From Tetrapyrgos nigripes (taxonomy: Eukaryota; Basidiomycota; Agaricomycetes; Agaricales; Campanellaceae): DNA of 64,000 nt. This document shows positions 55,301 through 64,000 of the stretch, piece after piece. Positions within the stretch are counted from its first letter, which is position 1. Each line of letters opens with the position of its first letter. The translations under genes were made by a program, and so were the position numbers. Below the pieces are notes generated by a model, which saw nothing but the letters and a program-made list of their open reading frames with translations, was not told where the DNA came from and searched no databases. The DNA lies in assembly GCA_013368315.1 (NCBI GenBank), contig JAACJM010000081.1, positions 282,160 through 346,159 of the forward strand, in the 5' to 3' direction.

Positions 55301-55720
55301 ACTTCACCAACGACTTTCCTCTCTGGTGGTCCTCAATTAATCCTGGTTGGAGGGAGCGTGACAAGGTCACTTTCAGGATAACCGGAACTTCGGGGTCCGG
55401 CGACTGGGAACTGCTAGACAGATGTGGTACAGGTGGCGTAGTAACGATTCTCATGTGCCTTGTTTGGTGGCGGCAACATCAACTAGAGGGTCTCGACACA
55501 GCATGGGTGGATACTGCTCAGGACGTTGTCTTCGCCTTAAAGGGGCTCAATAAGGGAAAGAGGTGGGCAAACTCAAAACCTACGTCCTTCAAATTTTCGC
55601 TAATATTTACTTTTTAGACTTCGTAACGTTCGGCGCAAGCGAAACGATATTGACAATGACGATGACGATGCGGGGCGTGATATCAAACGCCGAAACACTC
55701 GCTCCCAGGGCCAAGCATGA
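52342..55720 (+). pseudogene. Large low-complexity accessory protein of element B, about 1030 codons, one internal TGA
   Basis: Exons: 52342-52866, 52925-53328, 53388-53695, 53761-55136, 55189-55562, 55618-55720. Starts MPKVKSNRSRGAPSS. Order: N-terminal helical block, charged coiled region, a compact module (AQPMVDIVSAHTGYYFFLVC, GRAPAPGT), a long Ser/Asp/Glu-rich stretch with a repeated DGTGxSGNxIGxxxI motif, then a Trp-rich C-terminal domain (ELLREWAVFERWHSYENPR, FPLWWSSINPGWRE, LMCLVWWRQHQ) and a basic tail ending SQGQA. The architecture equals that of the element A gene at 9789-12534. A TGA at 52819-52821, within KTR.RELQQD, is expected to be CGA; otherwise the frame is open. It starts 150 bp after the bZIP-like gene, in the same direction. 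Confidence 0.7.
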
Positions 55721-56159
55721 CATTGCAGAGTTGTTGCTTTAGTTCTTATCTCTTCTGCTTGTAATGTCTATCTTGCGTGTTTTTCATTGAGCTATATCAT
55801 TGAGCTTTTATCTTTTATACTTTGATGTACTGTGCTTATCAGTATTTTCTAGTTCTTTGAACGTTTGAACTATTATGTGCCAAGAATTAGATCTCCCTGT
55901 GAAATTATCTCGGCTCAGAAAATTGCATACTACATAGTCCAAATATACTCAAGGAGCCCAGGTTCTCATTGCACGCTATACTATGTACAAGTCTCCTATT
56001 TACCTATACTTATCTCCATTCGGAATGCTTGCCCTGTCCCTAACCTAAGATGTGGCGTGAACTTGTAGTATGCGTAAGCGAACCTGCCAGTGGCGCAAAG
56101 GAGAATGAATTAAAAATTAGCCAACTGACCAGTCCCTACTCGGAAAAAAAAACTTACTC
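55721..56159. other. 3' flank of the large element B gene
   Basis: AT-rich; it holds the 3' UTR. No gene seen. Confidence 0.4.
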
Positions 56160-56960
56160 GGGGATAGGAGAGAGGGTACCAACAAAGGGAGAGGGATGAA
56201 GGTGATTGGGGAAAGACGGAGCAAAATTTTGGGGAGCCGTTGTTTTGATGTCGTTAACGTCAGTCTGCTGGCGAAAGAAATCCTCAGTACGGTCGTTTTT
56301 CATTGAAACAAAAATATTAGCGTCCAATTCTGTGGGTATTGAGGGCAAGGGGAAGTTAGTGAAGAAAAAAAAATGCGAGAGTTAAAATTTTTGGGACACA
56401 TGGGGAAACAGTGAGTGGCGTCGGTTTGTTGGTGACAATTCCTCGGTATTATTTTTCTGATTGGGAATTGGTTTATGTTGCGGTTGTCTGGTGCCTTCAA
56501 TGTTCGAGAGGGACGTTTGAGAACGAGGGAGGATAAAAACAAAGGAAGAGGGATGATGGTGGTTGGGGAGTCTTGGAGCTGACAAGTTTGCGGAGCTTTC
56601 GTTTACGTTGCCGGTGATGTTGCAGACGTCAGTTTTTTGAGGAAGAGAAAAAGAGAACACATACTGAGCCCTCGGAAACGATATCTGACGCCGGTAGGGT
56701 GTGTAATTGAAGATGTAAGGAAGGGAAACTGGCAACGAAGGAAACGGTTGTGGAGTGAATGAGAGAGACAGTAACAGCACAGCGTAAGGCAACCGGTACG
56801 AAGAATGCTAGTCTGAAAATGGCAGGTTGAAAATGAGAGAGAAAGAAAACAGACCGAGTTGAGACCGAGCCCTTGAAAACGAGATATCTGACGTTGATAG
56901 GTTGGGTATTAGGTAAGTAATTGGAGGATGGATGTGAGAAAGGGAAACTGGGAAGGAGGA
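56160..56960. repeat. Diverged tandem duplication near the right end of element B
   Basis: 56170-56300 and 56535-56650 share AACAAAGG.AGAGGGATGA.GGTG.TTGGGGA and a GACGTCAGT / AACGTCAGT block. A GAGCCCT(C/T)G(A/G)AAACGA(G/T)AT phrase recurs at about 56668 and 56867. Probably subterminal repeats of the element. Confidence 0.6.
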
Positions 56961-56998
56961 AAAAGGCTGCGGATGCTAAGTCGAGAAATTGACCGGTT

Positions 56999-57244
56999 GA
57001 AAATGGGTGCTAATCTGAAAATGGATGTGTATCTATGTCCAAAAATGGCAGGCGGATAAGGGTGCTAAGTATGAAAATCACCCAGTAAGTACTCAGGCGA
57101 GAATGTGGGAAAAAAGGATCGGAAAATGGGTGCTAATCTGAAAATGGATGTGTATCTATGTCCAAAAATGGCAGGTGGATAAGGGTGCTAAGTATGAAAA
57201 TCACCCAGTAAGTACTCAGGCGAGAATGTGGGAAAAAAGGATCG
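56999..57244 (+). repeat. 123-bp tandem duplication, near identical
   Basis: 56999-57121 and 57122-57244 differ at one or two positions (GGCGGAT against GGTGGAT). A recent duplication, 115 bp inside the right repeat of element B. Confidence 0.92.
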
Positions 57245-57358
57245 GAAGGCATGGTTGCCGTGGACTGCCATGCTAAGTGGTGCCTGCCAGGAAGCGGTGG
57301 TGCTAAGCGATGACTGCCGGGAAGCGGCGGGGAAGGGCCAGGAAAAGGTGATACTTGG

Positions 57359-57409
57359 CCCAGTAGGATTTGTAAATCATCGTATGGACTGGCCAGTATG
57401 ATTTATTAA
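57359..57409. repeat. Right inverted repeat of element B
   Basis: CCCAGTAGGATTTGTAAATC to TGGACTGGCCAGTATGATTT; the inverted partner of 44981-45031. Confidence 0.65.
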
Positions 57410-60400
57410 TTGTACTACAGCAGTGCCTGAGAGGGATGGAGTTTTGTGCTATGGAGAACCCTAACCTCAAATACATATGGACTAACACCAAGGCCCTATA
57501 CCCTTCCCTTCCCTGAATGAGTTTCTGAATGGTGTTCCACTGTGTGGCTATGACAGTGAGAAGGCAGGAACAGAAGAATAGAGATGGGTTGCACCACACA
57601 GAGTAATGTGAAACAAGAAAGAGAAGAAAGAGAGAGTAAGAAGGTAGTCAGCACAGTGTAAAACCTCTCATGAATAGAACATGAACACAAGGAGATGAAG
57701 TGGTGTAGGGCAGAGAGAGAACACTCATGGCTTGTAAGTATGCATTTGTGACCTTGCCAAAAAAAAAATTGGAAATCTCTTCACAGTTGCATGGACTTTG
57801 TCCAGGTGGATTCAGGGTGACAGATGTGAGTAAAGGTAAAAGAGAGTACTAATGAATTCTGTCTGCAGGGAAACTAAACAAATTCGTTTGGACAGTGAGT
57901 GATACCAGAACGGATCTGGATACCAGAGCAGGAGAATAGTGGTAGAAGGAGAAGTCACCCTTTACATGCATTGCATGGGGTCTGTAATGCAGATGTCCAT
58001 GAGATGTAGGGGTAGGCTGATAGAAAGTTGGCAGTAATCATGAGTGAATACTATAAGTGAGTGTAGAGAATGTAGTGTCAAGGGTGGTACACACTATTTT
58101 CCTATTAGGACATGTTCCTTCACTATGATGGCATTGACACCTCCAGGACCATCAAATGTTAGGAAAGTGAAACAACAAGATTGACCTGCTTGATTGCACA
58201 AGATAGTGCATGATAGTGCATGTGTCGACCTTGCCAAACTGCAAAAAGTAATTTTGGAGACCCTCTGAAACATATAATACAATCAGTACTAGGGACATAG
58301 AGCTGGTATATTATCTGTTGTATCTCAGTTGAGACCCCTAATAAATGCCTTGTGTCACAAAGAGGCGAGTGCTTAGATAGTGATAATGAGGAGCTATGGG
58401 CTCAACTCGACTAACAGACAGCGATAAGTACTAGAACTGGTCCCAACGATGAAGAATGTATTGAATACCTAACAGACAGTAATAAGTACTAGAAATATAG
58501 TGCCCATCAGTAAAGGTGAAAGAAGTAATGAGAAAGGAGATACACACCTGGTCCCAATGACAAAGAGGTGTTAGGACATGGTTTATATATGTAAGGATCC
58601 AGGGAAATGGGGCTGTACTGGGTAAGCTGTGAACAAAGCTGTAAAAGAAGCTGTAAACAAAGCTGTATTGGAGAAAGAAAAAAGTCTGGTGTGTAGCATG
58701 TGGAACAAGAGTCATATGGTTGTAAAGGTCTGAGGATGTGGAGATAAGAAGAAATAAATAGTACCAAATATAGACGTCATGACACCTTGATATACATAGG
58801 ACTGAAAGGCATGAGACAGTGCTGTTAATTACAAGTAAATAATAATATTTTTTCAACACATTACATGCTCTCTGCTTTCAATAGGCCACTACCAGACACC
58901 GCCAACTGTTTTCTAAGCATCTCACTCAGAGAACTGATGCTCAATGCTTCGAGCTAGTAAGAAAGGGTTGTGTTTCCCAGGTTTCACCAATCCAAACTGG
59001 GTCTTATGGTTTTGTGCAGACAAAGTTAGGTATAATGTTAGGCCATGGTGCATCTTTATCTCTTCTGAAAAGACAAATCTTAAACCTGATTGGCTAGCAA
59101 GTTGCTGACATATTTATACTATGTCATCAAATTTAAATGAGTCACCTGAGTTTTGGCTTTCACTGAAAGCTGCTGGCGTTTATACATCACATTCGTTCGC
59201 AATTGACCACCATGCGCTGTCCTTCCCTGCTGGCCATTCTGAAGAGCCCCTGAGGATGCACAAAGGTGATGGCCAGTGGCCTCATCGATCTTCTCTGTGC
59301 ACACCTGGCTTTAGTCTTCTTTTCTTAGCCATCTGAATATGTTTCGATGCCTTTATTCATGAAGATGAATATGATTTGTCTTCTGTTTCAACTACATGGT
59401 GCCATTTTTCTGACCCACTCCTCTCAAGCTCATCAGGCAGTCATGGTGCCTTGGATTCCTTCTATTCCCTTGCCATTGTGAGTACCTGACCTTAACAACT
59501 TTGCAAGTCAAACACCAATGCATCCATTAATAGTTCGGACAACTCTTTTGAAGAGCTGGAAGAGCCATTCCAAAATGAGCAGCATCCATATCCAGCACAG
59601 GTGACCAACAGGGATACTCAAGGAAGTGCAGTCATTATGGCGCATTATATTAGTGTTCTTTCTGTTGCGAGACTTTTAAGTAGTTTTACTCTGTCATTAT
59701 ACTGCTGAAATAGATAATTTGTGTAAAAATATCCTCTTTCACTGTCCATTACCAATCAGTGCCATGAGCTCACTGTGGCTGAAAGCTCTTGAACAGTCCC
59801 AGCTTTGATGTGTAGGTGTTTATTGCCACATCAGTAACATAACATTCCTTTCCCTCCTATGACCGTATCCAACCATGCATGTAAGTGGTAAAGTACTCTG
59901 CCTGCTCAATTCATGCTCATTCTTACCTCACTCATGCAGGTAATCACCTCAACGTCATCAAAGTCATCTGATATGCATTCAGGAAAGCTCAAGTAACTCA
60001 GATTAATGGTAAGCTTCTAAAGGATGTCTGATGCAGCATGCTTAGCCAGATCATTGTATTGTCTTCAGGCCCAGCTCCCAATCACTGTTCCATTCCCCAG
60101 TGTGTATGTTGCAAGGTACACACATTTCTCTAAATTTGTTTTCCAGTTCCTAGTGCCAGTTCCTTAGCACAGTGTGCCTGTCATGACAACTTTCATCTGT
60201 TCCACAATTGCATTCCCAAAGCTCAACTCTGGTTTTCAGACAGCCCCCTGCCCTTGCATCAGGTAAGAAATTGTCTGAAAGTTTTTTGGATGGCATTGTC
60301 TCATTTCACTTCTCAGTGTCTGGATGTGCACAAGACTCCACAGCAATACATCATCCCCAGCAGCTTTTTACTCTCTCACCCACAGTAAGAAGCTGTTAGC

Positions 60401-60806
60401 CTTTACCTCAGAATCATCGTCTCCAGCAGCTTCCTACTCCATCACTCACAGTGAGAAGGCAATCACCTTTACCTCGGAATCATTCACTCAGCATCTGCTC
60501 TCCTTCACCCAGCCTCAGTGATGACCAGAATGATGAACATGTGCAGCCTACAGGCAAGTAATAAATTACTTCATTTGAGAGCTGATCACTTATAAAATGT
60601 TCCTGTGGTGTCTACTCCTTCTCAAAAACCTCCTGCCAGTAAGTGTTATCTACTCTGCTAAGAAATTGCAATGTCTAAGTACTCTCATTCAGATGATTCT
60701 ACCCCTGCTGGCAAGCAGATGGCACAAAACACTATTCACCCAACAATAAGTACAGTCATGTGACATTTCTCAGGGCCTTCAGATGCATCAAAACATAGCC
60801 CTTACA
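57410..60806. other. Long gene-poor region of decayed repeats
   Basis: No gene could be supported. Small structures: CTAACAGACAG..ATAAGTACTAG twice (58415, 58470), GCTGTAAACAAAGCTGTA-type repeats at 58626-58664, and a duplicated CCAGCAGCTT / AGTAAGAAGC or AGTGAGAAGG phrase at 60357-60450. Open frames here are short and lack splice logic. Confidence 0.45.
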
Positions 60807-61524
60807 AGGATCCAGCAGGCTTGTGGGCACATCTTCACTCCATTTATGGTGACTCTGGGGTTGGTGGATGAGTATGAGCTTGGCATCATTTCAATGTTGT
60901 CAGGTTTACTGGACTGTGACTGGAAGATGCATGCAATTGCCAATGAGTTTGAACTTCTGACAACCAGATTATTGCCACTATGCTTGGGGCCTGCACAGGT
61001 TTTTCAGAATTCTGTTCGATTATTGTGTCACTGGAGAGTTTGAAGGAGACTTTGACCATTGATGATGTGGAGTTGAGGTTGGTTCAAGAGGTGAAGATTA
61101 TCAATGAGGACCAGAAGAGGTTGGGTGGGGGACTTGGTTCCATGGTCTGAAGCCCACATGCCCATGTGTACTAATCCAAAGTGTCATCAAGGACACCATT
61201 GAAATGATGCCAAGCTCGTACTCCTCCACCAACCCCAGAGTCACCATAAATGGAGTGAAGATGTGCACACAAGCCTGCTGGATCCTCCTGGTATTCATTG
61301 GCATGCATGAGGACAGAATCATCAAGCTGAGCAAAGAGAAAGTTGATCATGGCATTCCGACAGCCATGCCAAGCCTTCCACAGCATGCCATTCCTCCCAA
61401 TCATCGGCTCAACATCTACTCCAGTCAACATATCCAATAACCCCTTCCCAGGGGCAGCAACAGTTGTGTGCAAAGCCCAAACTGCAAAATTTCTCCCCCA
61501 GAAGTTTGCACAAGTCTCAGTCAT
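60807..61524. pseudogene. Inverted pieces of a copia-like (UBN2-type) gag
   Basis: Plus strand, 60808-61150: DPAGL.AHLHSIYGDSGVGG followed by degenerate text with QIIATMLG, ESLKETLTIDDVELRL and INEDQKR, the closing helices of copia-type gag. Minus strand, 61524-61171: MTETCANFWGRNFAVW, LHANEYQEDPAG-like text and the same HLHSIYGDSGVGG. The shared block makes a 96-bp inverted repeat (60807-60902 against 61196-61296, about 95% alike). Two copies inserted head-to-head, or one rearranged copy. Confidence 0.5.
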
Positions 61525-61777
61525 CTTTAGTCATAATCACAGGTCATGAGCCACATTCAGTTGGTTGGCTGGTCGGTCCAGAGGTCACGAGTCATGAGAC
61601 AGTGAGTTCAGGTTGGTTGTTCAGTCAAGGGTCGCAGGGTAACAATAATGTCAAGCAAGTGACATAAGAGTTGAGTAAGCAGCAAGTGCAAGAGAATGAA
61701 TTTAAAGCACAAGCAAAGGGTGGTAATTCAGGGTGGAAAACTAAAATCTACATATTCCATTCCATAGGTCTAAACTT

Positions 61778-62039
61778 GGTCTATGTCAAGAACAGGCTCA
61801 GCTGGGACTGGATAACCTCTCAGGCCACCACACAGAGACAAAAGACGAAGGAGCAAAGCAAAAAGATAGTATTGGTGAGTAAGCTAGGACTGGGCCAGAG
61901 TCTACATAGTACTGAGACAGTGCTGAGCAGTATGGATCAGAGGGACAGAAGTGGACAGACTAAAGAACCTATCTACAATGGCCTTGAGTATATATACAAG
62001 AGTCCAAAGCTAGATCAGAGATATCTGATGGAGACAATG
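61778..62039 (-). mobile_element. LTR fragment of the family seen at 39660-40300
   Basis: Direct match to 39757-39985. It abuts the next LTR at 62040. Confidence 0.7.
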
Positions 62040-62473
62040 TGTCAAGGTTGTTGATACACCTAATGACAAACCACCCAAGTCATGCAAAGACAAGATCAAT
62101 TAAGAATAGAGAGATAGATAGAGAGCAAGAGTAAGCTGACTATACTCTACACTGCGTAGTACTAGTACAGAGCAGAGACAAAGTGAACAAACTGGCTAGA
62201 ATGTCTAGTGGTTTATATAGAAGAGTAAGGAATAGGTGATAGGAAAAAGATAGGAGAAATAGGAGAAACATAGGAGAAAGTGGAGAAACGTATGGGAAAG
62301 ATAGGATTGATAGAATGGAAGATTGATTGACAGGTTCTATAAGGTTTAAAGTCAGTAATATAAGGTTTAAAAGGTTTATTGAGGAAATGCAATGGATGAA
62401 TGATCATAAAATGGGTTCAATAATGTAGTAGAAGAAGAGGAAGGAGGACAAAGAACTGTAGCAGTTCGTGACA
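62040..62473 (-). repeat. 3' LTR of a minus-strand gypsy element
   Basis: On minus it starts TGTCACGAACTGCTACAG at 62473 and ends AACAACCTTGACA at 62040, 434 bp. Same family as the split LTR at 31314-31736 plus 39526-39544. The internal region lies to the right. Confidence 0.88.
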
Positions 62474-64000
62474 TTACCCCCTCTTTAAGCTGTGCTTTCA
62501 CCTGGAGCACACGTGTACTTTTCCAAATATCCTCCATATTAATTCCCATCAAATGTACTGTAGATCCTGCTCGTATCAGGTTTGCTGGACAATATGCATC
62601 TGGGTGTTTTCAATGGAAAGTTTTGATCATCTCCTTCAATTTTGTCAATCCTGATGCTGAATCCGAGTAGTCTAACCACTTGACCAAGTACTGTACTCCT
62701 TGACAATTTCTAGTTGGCTTTGAATCTAGAATCACTTCAACATCATACTCATTATCCTCTGGCAATAATTCCACCAGTTCTCCTGGGTAGTTCTCCCCAT
62801 GAGCTTCAGTCTCTTTGTATGGTGATAGCAATGAGGTGTGGAATACTGGGTGAATTCGCCAGGTGTTTGGCAATTTAAGGTGATAGTTCACTTCCCCAAT
62901 TACATCAGTGATTTCAAATGGTCCATGACAACGATTTGCCAACTTAGCTTTTGGCCTTGTCGTCTTCAGGTTTTTTCCAGTGGCTGAATGTACTTGGGTG
63001 TTATGACAGAACTCGGCATATGGCAAATATTTGACCCAATCATCCTGATGATAATTGCAGAAGGTTCGTAAGTATTGTTTGAGTTCTTGGTTGAACCTTT
63101 CAGTCTCACCATCTGTTTGCAGGTGATAAGCCATACTAAGAGCTGAGGTAATACCTAACTTAGCGTATATCCCTCTCATAACCTGGCTCACAAACTGTGG
63201 TCCTCAATCCGATATCATTTTGTCCCATAGACCATACTGTTGCCAAGTGTTATTGAACAAAACATCAATAGTACCATCACTATCAATATCTTTTCGACAG
63301 GGAGAAACAACTACTGTCTTAGTCAACCAATCAACTGTTACGTGAATCACATTGAAGCCTTTGCATTCTGGAAGATCCATGATAAAATTGGTGGTAATAG
63401 TACCAAAGGGTCATTCTGGAATGTCATTTGGGATCAATGGTACATGTAATGGATGGTTCTGAGCCTTGGTCAATTGACAGGTAGCACATCCTTCAACATA
63501 ATCACAAACAAATACTGACATACCAGGCCACCAAAACTCTCTACTAACTAGTTCATAGGTCTTGAACCAGCCTGGTGTCCTGCAGTGAGACTATCATGAT
63601 GCATCTTGACTATGTCTCTATGTAATTGTTGTTCATAGGGGATGTAAACTTTTCCTCAGAACAAAATGATCCTGTCTTCATAATTCTATTCCTGTAAGTT
63701 CTTGACCAGCAAGCATGGACTATTGTTTAAGATGACCTCAAGAGCACTCATGACTTCCTTGACTTTCTTCAGACACTCTTTAATTCATTTCCTCAATTCA
63801 GCATCTCCGATCACAACCACTCAAATTCTGAAGAACTTGGGGTCTAGTAACACTCTGTTCTTATTGTCATCTTCAACCCCCTCTTTATGATCTGGCCCTC
63901 TAGAAAGAGGATCACTTCAATTAAGACTTCTGGTTTATGGATAAGGATGAAATCGAATCTGGTAAGAAACAGAGCCATCCTTGCTTGTCATCAGCTAAGT
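62474..64000 (-). pseudogene. pol: Decayed gypsy pol (RNase H to chromodomain), running off the right edge
   Basis: On minus, entering from 64000: FLTRFDFILIHKP-like RNase H tail, SREFWWPGMSVFV, TTNFIMDLPECKGFN, a TGA within ISD.GPQF, then from 63191 QVMRGIYAKLGITSALSMAY, HLQTDGETERFNQELKQYL, WRIHPVFHTSLLSPYKE and a chromodomain (YDVEVILDSKPTRN). Compared with the young element, an in-frame stretch of nearly 90 codons between HSATGK and NLKTTRPKAK is missing. Another TGA replaces Arg in PE.PFGTI. As in the young element, Asn replaces the first integrase catalytic Asp. It shares the internal order of the young element but has a different LTR. Confidence 0.85.

Larger units (their letters stand above)
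44981..57409 (-). mobile_element. Element B: second KDZ transposon with the same accessory genes, about 12.4 kb, decayed
   Basis: 44981-45031 and 57359-57409 are inverted copies sharing AAATCATACTGGCCAGTCCA, then GATTTACAAATCCTAC.GGG. Between them lie the KDZ transposase (minus), the RNase H1-N-type gene (minus), the bZIP-like gene (plus) and the large low-complexity gene (plus). Reversed, this is the order seen in element A. Weak similarity continues some 14 bp outside each repeat, so the ends are approximate. Three of the four genes carry TGA stops or frameshifts. Confidence 0.65.

Overview
This window is a transposon-dense stretch of a filamentous fungal genome, almost certainly an agaricomycete (mushroom-forming basidiomycete). 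The evidence is short phase-conserved introns (about 48-60 nt, GT..AG), a SNF1/AMPK kinase of fungal layout, Plavaka and KDZ transposases with CxC2-type cysteine clusters, chromodomain Ty3/gypsy elements,, and several protein families known mainly as expanded hypothetical proteins of basidiomycetes. Only one gene looks like a single-copy housekeeping gene: snf1 at 25986-29611.

Layout. 1-2535: the N-terminal three quarters of a Plavaka transposase on the minus strand, running off the left edge. 2.6-8.2 kb: a degenerate duplicated segment, a small four-exon gene and an intact ten-exon DUF6698-like gene. 8.5-21.7 kb: a 13.2-kb element, called A here, bounded by about 50-bp imperfect inverted repeats. 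It carries a complete 11-exon KDZ transposase and five other genes. 21.7-25.9 kb: minisatellites, a broken host-gene remnant and an inverted repeat. 26.0-29.6 kb: snf1. 31.0-41.6 kb: nested LTR retrotransposons, with a young Ty3/gypsy element (492- and 475-bp LTRs, TTAAG target duplication) sitting inside an older gypsy LTR. 41.9-45.0 kb: a GIY-YIG-type (DUF1766/MUG113-like) gene, a broken fragment of RLI1/ABCE1 and a TE-associated hypothetical gene. 45.0-57.4 kb: a second KDZ element, called B, also with inverted-repeat ends. 57.4-64 kb: degenerate repeats, inverted pieces of a copia-like gag, and the 3' half of a minus-strand gypsy element.

The main discovery is that A and B are divergent copies of the same multi-gene mobile element. 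Once B is inverted, both read: large low-complexity protein (minus), small basic/coiled bZIP-like protein, protein with an RNase H1 N-terminal (viroplasmin-like) hybrid-binding domain (plus), KDZ transposase (plus). Only the bZIP-like gene is flipped. Intron positions match between the two KDZ copies and between the two bZIP-like copies. This is not what hitch-hiking genes would show, and it suggests that the accessory proteins serve the element.

A second theme is inactivation through TGA codons. The long gypsy reading frames are interrupted by TGA only, never by TAA or TAG, and the genes of B carry TGA where CGA is expected. That pattern fits C-to-T change at CpG (methylation or RIP-like damage). 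A is almost untouched; B and the gypsy elements are damaged. Exon models were derived by hand from splice signals and frame continuity, and family names come from motif recognition, not from a search.
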